Shown: positions 34,439 to 42,944 of the stretch, one piece after another
How positions within the stretch are numbered: the stretch's first letter is position 1
Layout of the letters: the number at the start of each line of letters is the position of its first letter
Assembly (NCBI GenBank): GCA_937943605.1
Contig: CALEAW010000065.1
Location: 1 to 50,144, forward strand
From: an uncultured Sutterella sp.
GTDB taxonomy: Bacteria; Pseudomonadota; Gammaproteobacteria; Burkholderiales; Burkholderiaceae_F
DNA length: 50,144 nucleotides
Reading direction: 5' to 3'
The notes under the pieces: generated by a model
Seen by the model: the letters and a program-made list of their open reading frames with translations, nothing else
Database searches by the model: none
Told to the model about the DNA's origin: nothing
Program-made: the position numbers and the translations under genes

Positions 34439-35815
34439 TTATTTGTGCTGAGAGGCCTCATAAGCATCGAGCTTCGTTTCGAAGTCGTCGAGCGTATTAC
34501 CCACTACCTTATGAAGCGCGATCAAAGCGATCAAGTTGGGGATAGCCATCAAGGCATTGAACATGTCGGCCAAAGCCCAGACAAGGTCCACCTTGAGCGT
34601 CGCACCCAAGACGATGAAGCCGCAGACGAGCAAGCGATAGCCCATCACACCGCGCCCCTTAAAGAGGAAGCGAACGTTCTGTTCACCAAAGAAGTACCAA
34701 CCGATGATGGTCGAGAACGCGAAGAAGAACAGACACACGGCCACGAAGCTCATACCGACATTACCCAAGCCCACCGTGTAGGCCTGCTGCGTCAAGGCAA
34801 TACCCGTGGTCTTGAAGTCGAGTACGCCCGTCACGAGAATCACGATACCCGTGAAGGTCACGATCACCACCGTCGTAAAGACACCAAACATGGCCACGAG
34901 ACCCTGTTCAGCCGGGTGTTCCACACGAGCCACAGCGTGGGCGTGCGGCGTCGAACCCATACCGGCTTCGTTCGAAAAGAGACCGCGAGCGACACCGAAC
35001 TGCATGGCCTTAGCGACCGTCAAGCCCAAGGCACCACCCATCACGGATTCCGGATCAAAAGCAGCCTGGAAGATGAGTTTAAAGGCTGGGATGACTTCAC
35101 CGAGGTGGGTACCGATCACATAGCAACCACCGATCAAATAGACGGCAGCCATGAAGGGAACGATCTTTTCAGTGACGCTCGCAATGCGACCCACGCCACC
35201 AAAGAAGACCACACCCGCGAGCAAGGCACAGATACCGCCCGTCACGAAGGCCGGCATGCTAAAAGCCGTCTGCATGGCATTAGCAATCGAGTTGGACTGA
35301 ACCATGTTGCCGATACAGCCGAGCGCGATGATGATCGCGACCGAGAAGAAGACCGCTAACGGACGCCACTTTTCACCCATACCGAGCGTGATGTAGTAAG
35401 CAGGGCCACCGACCGTATGGCCATGGCTATCCTTCGTACGATAGATCTGTGCGAGCACAGCTTCAGCAAAGATCGTAGCCATCCCGAAGAAGGCGGCGAC
35501 CCAAAGCCAAAAGAGCGCACCAGGACCCCCAGCAACCAAAGCTGTGGCAGTACCCGCAACGTTACCTGTACCGACCTGCGCAGCCACCGCCGTGGCCAAA
35601 GCCTGGAAAGAGCTCATCCCAGATTTGTCGGCACGCTTACCAAAGAGCGAAGCGCCACCTAAAAGGAAGCGAGCCGCTAAACCAAATTTGCGAATCTGAA
35701 CGAAACGCAACTTGAACGTATAGAAAATCCCGGTTCCGCACAAAAGCGGAATCAAGAAGAAGACGCCCCACAGCACGCTGTTAACGTCATTTACGAGTTG
35801 ATTTAAAAATTCCAT
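34439..35815 (-). CDS. Sodium:alanine/glycine symporter (AGCS family)
   Basis: 458 residues, inner-membrane secondary transporter. Clear AGCS signatures: SSFQALATAVAAQVGTGNVA (substrate and Na+ site), GPGALFWLWVAAFFGMAT, VGGPAYYITLGMG, GLFSNEAGMGSTPHAHA and WYFFGEQNVRFLF. About eleven hydrophobic segments. It imports alanine or glycine with sodium. It is a single gene in its own unit, not linked to the flanking unknown or the amidohydrolase by clear operon spacing (160 bases). Confidence 0.95.
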   Translation of the reverse strand: MEFLNQLVNDVNSVLWGVFFLIPLLCGTGIFYTFKLRFVQIRKFGLAARFLLGGASLFGKRADKSGMSSFQALATAVAAQVGTGNVAGTATALVAGGPGALFWLWVAAFFGMATIFAEAVLAQIYRTKDSHGHTVGGPAYYITLGMGEKWRPLAVFFSVAIIIALGCIGNMVQSNSIANAMQTAFSMPAFVTGGICALLAGVVFFGGVGRIASVTEKIVPFMAAVYLIGGCYVIGTHLGEVIPAFKLIFQAAFDPESVMGGALGLTVAKAMQFGVARGLFSNEAGMGSTPHAHAVARVEHPAEQGLVAMFGVFTTVVIVTFTGIVILVTGVLDFKTTGIALTQQAYTVGLGNVGMSFVAVCLFFFAFSTIIGWYFFGEQNVRFLFKGRGVMGYRLLVCGFIVLGATLKVDLVWALADMFNALMAIPNLIALIALHKVVGNTLDDFETKLDAYEASQHK

Positions 35816-35975
35816 TTTGTTGTCTTAGAGTCAATGGATGAATAAAGAACACGCCGGTTTATGTTCGCTCAGCGTGCGGCCTTTGTTATCGGCCTACGAT
35901 TTATAGTTATAGTTATTTGGGATTTGTCTTCGTCACAAACAACAAAACACGACGAAGGCAAAGAATTTTTTTGGT

Positions 35976-37091
35976 TTACGGCAAGAACATCATCTTCTTC
36001 ATGAAGGCAATGCCAGCCGGAATCACGACTTCATCATTCCAACAAAAGTGGGGTGAGTGAAGTTCTGCTGTCGCGCCAACACCTAAGAAGAAAAAGACAC
36101 CTGGCACGCGACGTTGATAGAACGAAAAGTCTTCAGCGGCTAACACTGGTTCTTCAAGAACGCCCACTCGGCTCTCACCCAAGTCCGCCTGAACCCTTTC
36201 AAAAAGCGCTTCATGATTCCAGACGGCCGGATAACCCGTGCTATAAGTAACATCAAGCGCACAACCTGTTGCCTCAGCGACCGTCTTAGCGTTGGCTACG
36301 AGCGTTTCGCGAATAGTTTGCGCCGTCTCTTCTTCGTAGGAACGTAACGTGCCTTCGACGCGGGCTTCACCCGCCACAGCATTACGGACAGTACCCGAAA
36401 CCATACGACCAAACTGCAAAGTGCGACGCACGTTCGTGGGCAACCCTTCGACATAGTCATAAGTCGCTTGGGTCCAAGCTAAAGCCGCACGCAAGGCATC
36501 ATGCCCTTCAGCAGCACGCGAGACATGGACGCTCTTACCAATCACCGTCAACGTGACTTCATTGGAGCGTGCCATCAAGGGGCCAGGACGAGACCAGACG
36601 GTGCCTTCGGGGAGATTCGGCCAAAGATGTAAGCCGAAGATACGTGTGACGCCATATTTTTCAAAAATACCGGCATTCACCAGACGTTCTGCACCGCCTG
36701 TCGTCTCTTCGGCAGGCTGAAAGACAAAAAGGACATTACGCGGCAGCTGCACACCTTCTCTTAAGAGACGTGCTGTTTCGGCAGCAAGCCCCAAAGCAAT
36801 CGCCGTATGGCCATCATGACCACAGGCGTGCATGCGACCGGGTTTGCCCGACGCGAAAAAGAGCCCCGTACATTCAGTGACAGGCAAGGCGTCCATATCC
36901 GCACGAAAAGCGACCGTTTCTTTCGCACCCACGTCAAAGTACGCACAAACGCTACCCTTGATCGGGTGCGTGAGTGCTGCGCCGAGTGGTTCGAGCGCAC
37001 GCGTGACATAAGCCAGCGTCTCTGGTAACTCATCATCCAATTCAGGAATCTGATGAAGCGCTCGACGGTGCGTAATGGCATCGCTAGTCAT
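35976..37091 (-). CDS. M20D amidohydrolase, candidate N-acetyl-diaminopimelate deacetylase
   Basis: 371 residues. The M20D family metal site is visible: RADMDALPV, GRMHACGHDGHTA, FQPAEETTGGAERLV and GLHLWPNLPEGTV, with a C-terminal H near LHSPHFCWND. Such enzymes cleave N-acyl amino acids such as hippurate, N-acetyl-cysteine or N-acetyl-diaminopimelate. The divergent dapA-dapB-dapH operon encodes the acetylase-branch enzyme DapH, whose pathway needs an N-acetyl-LL-diaminopimelate deacetylase (DapL in Bacillus, same family). That neighbourhood makes the dapL role plausible, but sequence alone does not exclude other acyl-amino-acid substrates. Confidence 0.82.
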   Translation of the reverse strand: MTSDAITHRRALHQIPELDDELPETLAYVTRALEPLGAALTHPIKGSVCAYFDVGAKETVAFRADMDALPVTECTGLFFASGKPGRMHACGHDGHTAIALGLAAETARLLREGVQLPRNVLFVFQPAEETTGGAERLVNAGIFEKYGVTRIFGLHLWPNLPEGTVWSRPGPLMARSNEVTLTVIGKSVHVSRAAEGHDALRAALAWTQATYDYVEGLPTNVRRTLQFGRMVSGTVRNAVAGEARVEGTLRSYEEETAQTIRETLVANAKTVAEATGCALDVTYSTGYPAVWNHEALFERVQADLGESRVGVLEEPVLAAEDFSFYQRRVPGVFFFLGVGATAELHSPHFCWNDEVVIPAGIAFMKKMMFLP

Positions 37092-37368
37092 AGGGAGAGA
37101 AATCCTTTTTGTTCTTGTTGGATCGATGCTCGTCGTTTGACGAGTCTTGTTTATTATTAGCTTGACAACGTTCTAGCGTTACAAAACTTATCATGTGAAA
37201 TGATTTATAGCACAGCGATTTACTTGTCGGGGTAGAGAAACCACTAAAAACACGCTATCTAAGGTGTTGAGATTACGCTCTCTTACTTAGATCACTTGCG
37301 ATAATCGCCCTTAAGCGCATTTAGTCCCACAAAAAACGCTCGCTTCGTGGTAAGTTTAAAAGCTAGTA

Positions 37369-37524
37369 GATAGAGGCGCGGGTACGAAGACCTCTGGGAA
37401 GCTGGCAAGCGATGATCCAGAATGAGGCAAATCCGCCGAATTGTTAAGACGGGCACGGCTTAACAATGGGTCGTCGGAAAAGATCCGACGGACTGTCCGT
37501 TCATCTTCGAACGGTTGCGCTATC
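37369..37524 (+). ncRNA. Lysine riboswitch (L box)
   Basis: The leader begins GATAGAGGCGCGGGTACGAAG, the L-box 5' core. It contains GATGATCC, GGCAAATCCGCCGAA, a long helix (TTGTTAAG...CTTAACAA) and a hairpin GTCGTCGG...CCGACGGAC, and ends GCGCTATC, which pairs with the 5' GATAG to close P1. It binds lysine and reduces transcription of the dap operon. A hairpin terminator follows 40 bases later. Confidence 0.93.
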
Positions 37525-37564
37525 AGCCCTCAGACTTCGGTGCACCCTAACAGCACCCTTTCCT

Positions 37565-37598
37565 GTCGGCAGAGGCGTCAACTCTACCGACTTTTTTT
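37565..37598 (+). terminator. Lysine-controlled terminator ahead of dapA
   Basis: GTCGG-CAGAG pairs with CTCT-ACCGAC, followed by seven T. It lies between the lysine aptamer and the dapA ribosome site, so it is the expected off-state. Confidence 0.85.
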
Positions 37599-37629
37599 AT
37601 TGTTTGAAAAAGTTCTGAGGAGACCTTTG

Positions 37630-38523
37630 ATGAAGTTCGACCACGTTTGCGGCTCCATCGTCGCCATGATCACCCCGTTTCACGCTGACGGCAGTGTGAA
37701 TTTTGAAGCCTTAACTGCGCTCATTGAACGCCAGATTGCCGGTGGCACCGATGCCATTTTGACGCTCGGCACAACGGGTGAATATTCCACCATGACTCAC
37801 GAAGAAGACGCCGCCGTGGTGCGTCACACGATTGACACGGTCGCTGGTCGCGTGCCTGTAATCGTGGGCTCAGGCTCCAACTGCACAGCCACCCAGATCG
37901 AAATGAGTCGTCGCTACGAAGCGATGGGGGCCGATGCCCTCTTGATCATTGCCCCTTATTACAACAAGGCCAATGCCGAAGGCATGTATCGTCACTTTGC
38001 TGATACGGCTGATGCGGTGAGCGTCCCTTGCATTCTTTATAACGTGCCAGGTCGTACGGGCTGCTCGATCCCTGTCTCGGTCGTTGAACGCTTAGCTAAG
38101 CACCCCAACATCTGCGGTATTAAGGAAGCTTCAGGTAACATGAGTTACGCCATGGAAGTCGCACGCTTTTTGAGCCCCGACTTCCAGATGTGGTCTGGTA
38201 ACGACGACATCACGCTTCCGATCATGGCTGTGGGTGGCTCTGGCGTGATTTCTGTCTATGCAAACGTCGACCCAGCCTCTTGCCACAAGATGTGCGCAGA
38301 CTGGCTCGCTGGTCGTCACGACGAAGCACGCGCCGAACAGTTGAACCGCCTCAACCTGATGAACCGTTTATTTATTGAAGTGAACCCCATCCCAGTCAAG
38401 GCCGCCCTCAATATGATGGGCTTGAACGCGGGTCCAATGCGTTTGCCGCTTTGCGACATGGCGCCTGAAAATGCCGCGATATTGCGTGCCGAACTGGTGA
38501 ACGTCGGGTTGATTTCGGAGTAA
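37630..38523 (+). CDS. dapA: 4-Hydroxy-tetrahydrodipicolinate synthase (DapA)
   Basis: 297 residues. It condenses pyruvate with aspartate semialdehyde, the first committed step to diaminopimelate and lysine. The Schiff-base lysine is K165 in GIKEASGN; the tyrosine of ILYNVPGRTG and the GTTGE loop (47-51) are present. AGGAG lies before the ATG at 37630; the frame is open further upstream, but that part is riboswitch. First gene of dapA-dapB-dapH under the lysine riboswitch. Confidence 0.97.
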   Translation: MKFDHVCGSIVAMITPFHADGSVNFEALTALIERQIAGGTDAILTLGTTGEYSTMTHEEDAAVVRHTIDTVAGRVPVIVGSGSNCTATQIEMSRRYEAMGADALLIIAPYYNKANAEGMYRHFADTADAVSVPCILYNVPGRTGCSIPVSVVERLAKHPNICGIKEASGNMSYAMEVARFLSPDFQMWSGNDDITLPIMAVGGSGVISVYANVDPASCHKMCADWLAGRHDEARAEQLNRLNLMNRLFIEVNPIPVKAALNMMGLNAGPMRLPLCDMAPENAAILRAELVNVGLISE

Positions 38524-38530
38524 AAACAAA

Positions 38531-39247
38531 ATGAAAATCCTTTTGATTGGCACTGGCCGCATGGGTCTGCTCATGAAAGAAGTAGCCGCCGAAGCGGGTG
38601 ACACGATCGTGGCCGCTTATGATGCCAACAATATTGACGCCCTTGCCTCGGCCAACCACGATGCTGACGTTGTGATTGACTTTTCGAGTCCCGCTGCGCT
38701 TCCGCACGTCGTTGACTATGTGCGTCGCACGGGTACGGCTCTATTGTCTGGCACGACAGGGTTTACACCTCAAGAGAAGGCAACCCTTGAAGCCTTGCGT
38801 GACGTGGCTCCAGTCTTATGGAGCGCCAACTATTCGCTTGGCATCGCCGTGCTCGCTAAGGCCCTTCGTTTGGTAACGGGCGCGCTACGCCCTGACTTTG
38901 ATATTGAAGTCACCGAAACACACCACAACCGTAAGGTCGACGCACCAAGCGGCACCGCCAAGCTTCTGGTTGACGCATTAGACCCGAAGCATGACTTGAC
39001 GCCTGTCTACGGTCGTGAAGGTCAGTGCGGCGCGCGTACCCCTAACGAAATCGGCATTCATGCCTTGCGTGGCGGTACGGTCGCAGGCACCCACACGGTA
39101 CACTACTTTGGACCTGACGAAGAGCTCGAATTCACGCATCGTGCCACGAGCCGTCGTATTTTTGTCAACGGCGCCCATAAAGCTGCCCGTGCACTCTATC
39201 AGCGTGCACCTGGCCTTTATACGCTCGACGACATCCTCTTTTCGTAA
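38531..39247 (+). CDS. dapB: 4-Hydroxy-tetrahydrodipicolinate reductase (DapB)
   Basis: 238 residues. It reduces the DapA product with NAD(P)H to tetrahydrodipicolinate. The nucleotide-binding loop is GTGRMG (7-12). The substrate-binding and catalytic segment TETHHNRKVDAPSGTA has H131, H132 and K135; VVIDFSSPAA and LLSGTTGF are also typical. GGAG overlaps the dapA stop region seven to ten bases upstream, so translation is probably coupled. It is slightly shorter than the E. coli enzyme but complete. Confidence 0.97.
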   Translation: MKILLIGTGRMGLLMKEVAAEAGDTIVAAYDANNIDALASANHDADVVIDFSSPAALPHVVDYVRRTGTALLSGTTGFTPQEKATLEALRDVAPVLWSANYSLGIAVLAKALRLVTGALRPDFDIEVTETHHNRKVDAPSGTAKLLVDALDPKHDLTPVYGREGQCGARTPNEIGIHALRGGTVAGTHTVHYFGPDEELEFTHRATSRRIFVNGAHKAARALYQRAPGLYTLDDILFS

Positions 39248-39275
39248 CTCATTCTGTTAACTAAAAACACATATC

Positions 39276-39980
39276 ATGAACGCTCAAGAAATCATCGACT
39301 ACATTGCGACCGCCCCTAAGAAGACGCCCGTCAAGGTTTATGTGAACCTCACGGAACCCGTGGACTTTAAAGTTGCCGGGGCTAAGGTGTTCGGTGAAGG
39401 CTTAAGCCTCACGATTTTTGGCAACTGGGCTGATCTTGAGCCTGTCATTGCTGCCAACGCAAGCCGTATCACGGACATCGTGATCGAAAACGATCGCCGT
39501 AACTCTGGTGTTCCGCTTCTTGATACGAAGAACATTCGTGCCCGTATTGAACCGGGTGCCATCATCCGTGAAAAGGTTGAAATTGGTGAGGGTGCCGTCA
39601 TTATGATGGGCGCTGTCATTAATATCGGTGCCGTCATCGGTGAAGGCACGATGATTGACATGGGCGCCGTGTTGGGCGGCCGTGCTATCGTCGGTAACCG
39701 TTGTCATATTGGCGCAGGTACCGTGCTCGCTGGGGTTGTCGAACCTGCCTCTGCGACGCCTGTCATCATCGAAGATGATGTCATGATTGGCGCCAACGCC
39801 GTCGTGATCGAAGGCGTGCGTGTCGGCAAGGGTGCCGTCATTGGTGCGGGTGCAGTGGTGATCTCGGACGTCCCCGCTGGCGCTGTGGTCGTTGGTAACC
39901 CGGGTCGCATCATCAAAATGAAGGACGAAAAGACCGCTTCTAAGACCGCTTTGGTTGACGCTTTGCGTAACCTCGATTAA
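39276..39980 (+). CDS. dapH: Tetrahydrodipicolinate N-acetyltransferase (DapH)
   Basis: 234 residues. The N-terminal DapH domain (AQEIIDYIATAPKKTPVKVY, then VIENDRRNSGVPLLD) is followed by a left-handed beta-helix of hexapeptide repeats (IREKVEIGEGAVIMMGAVIN...GNRCHIGAGTVLAGV). This layout and the wording KNIRARIEPGAIIRE match the acetyl-CoA-using DapH of Bacillus type, not the longer succinyl-CoA-using DapD usual in proteobacteria. It makes N-acetyl-2-amino-6-oxopimelate for the acetylase branch. Third gene of the riboswitch-controlled operon, followed by a terminator. Confidence 0.94.
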   Translation: MNAQEIIDYIATAPKKTPVKVYVNLTEPVDFKVAGAKVFGEGLSLTIFGNWADLEPVIAANASRITDIVIENDRRNSGVPLLDTKNIRARIEPGAIIREKVEIGEGAVIMMGAVINIGAVIGEGTMIDMGAVLGGRAIVGNRCHIGAGTVLAGVVEPASATPVIIEDDVMIGANAVVIEGVRVGKGAVIGAGAVVISDVPAGAVVVGNPGRIIKMKDEKTASKTALVDALRNLD

Positions 39981-40002
39981 AGATCGGTTAAGCGTGATTT
40001 CG

Positions 40003-40036
40003 AACGGGCAAACCATCATGGGTTGCCCGTTTTTTA
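40003..40036 (+). terminator. Intrinsic terminator of the dap operon
   Basis: AACGGGCAAACC pairs with GGTTGCCCGTT (small bulge), followed by six T. Confidence 0.9.
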
Positions 40037-40090
40037 TGTCATTAATATAGAATGGTTCTCATTCTCTTAAACCACCCTCACTCTGAACTG

Positions 40091-40360
40091 ATGCTCAAAA
40101 CAGAACTTGAAGTCACAGGCATGGCTTGTGAAATGTGTGAAGCCCATATGGTCGAAACGATTCGTGATGCGTTTCCTGGAACCCACTTTAAGACGCTTCG
40201 TGCCTCACACCGCAAAAACTTAGTCGAGATGGTGACAGACCAGCCGCTTGACGAACGCGTCCTTAAAAAAGCCATTCACGAAACGGGCTACAAAACAGGA
40301 ACCTGTTCCGTGAGCGAAGCGAGACCCAGTTTTTGGGCAAAGCTTTTTGGCGCACGCTAA
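40091..40360 (+). CDS. Small heavy-metal-associated (HMA) domain protein
   Basis: 89 residues from the ATG at 40091; an ATG at 40052 gives 13 more residues, and neither has a clear ribosome site. The metal loop is GMACEMCEAHM, the MxCxxC pattern of CopZ/Atx1-type copper chaperones, followed by a ferredoxin-like beta-alpha-beta fold (ETIRDAFPG, KKAIHETGYKTG). A short C-terminal tail with FWAKLFGAR could contact the membrane. A soluble metal carrier, probably for Cu(I), is likely. No copper ATPase lies next to it. Confidence 0.75.
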   Translation: MLKTELEVTGMACEMCEAHMVETIRDAFPGTHFKTLRASHRKNLVEMVTDQPLDERVLKKAIHETGYKTGTCSVSEARPSFWAKLFGAR

Positions 40361-40523
40361 CGGGCAACCGCCTCAAAACGCACATCAACTGCGTCAAAAC
40401 ATCAAACCATGCTCTTGGAGAGAGCAATCTACCAATCAGAGTTTCAAAATTGGTAAAATTTCAGGCAAACTTTGAGAGTTGTAATAAAGATTTTCGATAG
40501 GCATAGCTTTAAATAGCCTCCCA

Positions 40524-40529
40524 TATAAT
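40524..40529 (+). promoter_or_regulatory. -10 element of the glycine-zipper protein gene
   Basis: A perfect TATAAT lies 39 bases before the ATG. I see no good -35 box at the expected distance, so an activator may be needed. The preceding 150 bases are AT-rich with no other feature. Confidence 0.45.
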
Positions 40530-40567
40530 AGTCCCATCCTTTTTTTCTACTACGGAAATCAAAAACC

Positions 40568-41104
40568 ATGAATAAGACCAAGCTCGTCCTTCTCACCGCC
40601 GCTACGCTGCTCGCCGTCACCTCCGGTGCTGAAGCCGCCAAGGTCAAACGTTCCAAGCCGTCTTTCTCTCGTCCGGCTCCGACGCAGATGCAGCGTGCCC
40701 CTGCGCCCGCGCCTGTGACGAATCCGGTTCCGGGTCGTCCGGCCGCTGCTCAGCCGGCTCAGGCTGCTAAGCCTGCCACCCAGACGGCTCCGGCTCAGAA
40801 TGCCGCTCCGACGCAAAACGCTGCTCCGGCCCAGAATGCTGCACCGGCTCAGAACGCCGCTCCAGCCAACCAGATGCCGCCGCAGGCCGCCGCCCAGCAG
40901 CAAAACGCTGGTGGTGGTTTCGTCTCTAACATGATGGGGGCCGCTGTGGGTGCCGTCGCTGGTTCCGCGATTGGTAATGCTTTGTTTGGCGATAAGCCGG
41001 CTGAAGCCACCCAGTCCGAAGCCGTCAACGTTGACGCTCAACCTGCTGACGCTAACCAGGCTCAGCCCGCCGCACAGGCTCAGCAGCCTGCTGCCGCCCA
41101 GTAA
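40568..41104 (+). CDS. Exported low-complexity glycine-zipper protein
   Basis: 178 residues. A signal peptide (MNKTKLVLLTAATLLAVTSGAEAA) is followed by a basic stretch, an Ala/Pro/Gln-rich region with four PAQNAA-type hexapeptide repeats (residues 75-98), a glycine zipper SNMMGAAVGAVAGSAIGNAL (about 120-139), and an Ala/Gln-rich tail. The glycine zipper could insert in a membrane, as in outer-membrane or stress proteins. The Pro/Ala/Gln parts are probably disordered. The function is unknown. It is likely well expressed, given the TATAAT box and biased codons. Confidence 0.8.
   Translation: MNKTKLVLLTAATLLAVTSGAEAAKVKRSKPSFSRPAPTQMQRAPAPAPVTNPVPGRPAAAQPAQAAKPATQTAPAQNAAPTQNAAPAQNAAPAQNAAPANQMPPQAAAQQQNAGGGFVSNMMGAAVGAVAGSAIGNALFGDKPAEATQSEAVNVDAQPADANQAQPAAQAQQPAAAQ
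40790..40861 (+). repeat. Four tandem 18-bp repeats coding PAQNAA
   Basis: The units encode PAQNAA, PTQNAA, PAQNAA and PAQNAA. DNA copies differ mainly at third codon positions, so selection on the protein repeat is more likely than recent slippage. Confidence 0.8.
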
Positions 41105-41133
41105 AAAAAGACCACCTTCCATCTGGCCTTTTT

Positions 41134-41164
41134 CTCGCCCGTGTTTCTGCATAAGCACGGGCGT
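41134..41164 (+). terminator. Probable terminator before lpxH
   Basis: CGCCCGTG pairs with CACGGGCG (12-base loop), followed by the short tail TTTCTATT. The T-run is weak, so some read-through into lpxH is possible. Confidence 0.55.
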
Positions 41165-41215
41165 TTCTATTGGTGCTTCTTGTACAATACGGTGATTGAT
41201 TATTTCGACCTCGAC

Positions 41216-42007
41216 ATGCTTTCACCGTTTTCTTGCCCTACTCTCGAAGGCTCAGCGGGTCCCGTGACCCTCACGGACCCTATCTTTATTTCTGACCTTC
41301 ACTTAAGTCACGCCGAACCCGATACACTCCATGCATTTTTGCGGTTTCTTAAGTCTGACGCTGATCAACACCGTGAACTTTTGATTTTGGGTGACTTCTT
41401 CGACTATTGGATTGGTGACGACGCGTCTTTTACGATGCAGGTCGTGGTCGATGCGTTGCGTCAATATGCAAAGACCCATGCGCTTTACATCATGCATGGC
41501 AATCGTGACTTCATGATGGGTGAGCGCTTTGCTAAAGAGATTGGTGCCACCTTACTTAAAGACCCGACGATCGCCAAAGTAGGGCAACAAACGCTACTCC
41601 TTTCGCATGGCGATGCCTGGTGTACGCGTGACCATGATTATCAAGCCGTTCGTCGTCGTGTACGTAGCATTTGGTGGCAGTGGCTCGTCATGCGACTTCC
41701 CTTAAAAAAGCGCCTCTCGATTGCCGAAAATGCGCGCGCCAAAAGTTTGAGTCGCAAATCCACAAAAGCTGCTTACCTTACGGACGTCACGCCAGAGGTC
41801 GTCTTGGATGCAGCCACTCAAGCGCAAGCCAAACTCATTATTCATGGGCATACCCATCGACCGACCATTGAAGCCATGACCGACACCGTGACCCGTATCG
41901 TGCTGCCTGACTGGCACTTTGTGGGCGATAAGCCACAGCGTGGCGGCTATGTGTGTTTCGACGGTGCTACGCCTAAACTCGTCACGTTCACTGAAAGGCA
42001 CGACTAA
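41216..42007 (+). CDS. lpxH: UDP-2,3-diacylglucosamine pyrophosphatase (LpxH)
   Basis: 263 residues from the ATG at 41216; the frame is open upstream through the terminator region. The calcineurin-like metal motifs are complete and in order: FISDLHLSH, GDFFDYWIGDD, MHGNRDFMMG, LSHGDAWCT and IHGHTHRPT. LpxH releases UMP from UDP-diacylglucosamine to give lipid X in lipid A synthesis at the inner membrane's cytoplasmic face. Length is slightly above the usual 240. This is consistent with a Gram-negative cell making lipopolysaccharide. Confidence 0.95.
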   Translation: MLSPFSCPTLEGSAGPVTLTDPIFISDLHLSHAEPDTLHAFLRFLKSDADQHRELLILGDFFDYWIGDDASFTMQVVVDALRQYAKTHALYIMHGNRDFMMGERFAKEIGATLLKDPTIAKVGQQTLLLSHGDAWCTRDHDYQAVRRRVRSIWWQWLVMRLPLKKRLSIAENARAKSLSRKSTKAAYLTDVTPEVVLDAATQAQAKLIIHGHTHRPTIEAMTDTVTRIVLPDWHFVGDKPQRGGYVCFDGATPKLVTFTERHD

Positions 42008-42110
42008 GCCGTCTTGAGTAAGTATTCACCCAAACGTCGACAAGAGCCACTGAGTTCTCATTCGTCTTAAAATAGAGTTTGTTGATCTTTATTTGGTTTG
42101 GGTATTGAGG

Positions 42111-42707
42111 ATGATTAAGAAGCCACAAATTGAAATCACAGAACGAGAAGTCAAAGAACTGAACGAAACGTTTGGCTTTCACTTTTCGCGTGAGGAGTGG
42201 CTTATTAAACTCACCAATGAACCTTCTTATGAGTCATTAGTTCGTGCCTACTATCAGTGGCACGTTTCTGACCTCATGGATCGTATTCCTGATGGCTGCC
42301 CCGTCCCGGCAAATTTTTCGGACGCGCATGCGCCCTATCCCCCCGTTCTTCAGGGTGACCTTGAAAACGAAGCTCGTCATCGTGCAGCGCTATTTTTGAT
42401 TCAAACGATTCGACCCATCCAAGAGGACATCGAAGCGCTTCATGAACGTGAAGCCATTTTGAGCGCCCCTTTGCCTAACGGCCAACCAAGCGACGCCCCA
42501 TTCATGCGCCGCGTCATTTATTTGGCTGGTGCCTGGTACCACCGCGTCGAAGCGATGGACATTGAAGGCCACAAGGCATTACGCGACTATCTCCTCAAAG
42601 CCTGGCCCACCTATCGTGGTGAACCCATCACGCAGTCCCTTTTTGAAGACTGGCGGCTCTCAGACTACGTGATAGGTATCACGAACGAAAACTCTACCCT
42701 CAACTAA
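42111..42707 (+). CDS. Hypothetical protein
   Basis: 198 residues from the ATG at 42111, which follows directly on TTGAGG; a TTG at 42093 is the alternative start. No signal peptide or membrane segment. The protein is acidic, with many Glu and aromatic residues (YESLVRAYYQWHVSDLMDRI, YLAGAWYHRVEAMDIEGH). I recognise no family. It is probably cytoplasmic. The gap to the nucleotidyltransferase gene (237 bases) makes a shared operon uncertain. Confidence 0.7.
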   Translation: MIKKPQIEITEREVKELNETFGFHFSREEWLIKLTNEPSYESLVRAYYQWHVSDLMDRIPDGCPVPANFSDAHAPYPPVLQGDLENEARHRAALFLIQTIRPIQEDIEALHEREAILSAPLPNGQPSDAPFMRRVIYLAGAWYHRVEAMDIEGHKALRDYLLKAWPTYRGEPITQSLFEDWRLSDYVIGITNENSTLN

Positions 42708-42944
42708 AACGACATCAATCGGCGCAAGTGTTGTTTCTTAATCATACGTTTTTAAGCAATTGCACACGGCTTTAGAGACTCATGCGATAATGCTCTAAAG
42801 TCGGTATCTTCCCCTCATGAGATATCCTTTTGCAATCGAACAACTATCAGTCGTCGAGTTTAAACTCGTACAAAAGCGACAGTTCGAGACCAAACCTCAA
42901 ACTTATCAACGTTTCAACGCGCTACGAAATTACAAATTCAAGCA

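Noticed and set aside
37441..37629. Upstream in-frame extension of dapA
   Set aside because: This stretch is the lysine riboswitch and its terminator. The ATG at 37630 has a proper ribosome site and gives the normal DapA length.
41141..41215. 25-residue N-terminal extension of LpxH
   Set aside because: It would be encoded through the preceding terminator hairpin and is not homologous to LpxH; the ATG at 41216 fits the family.
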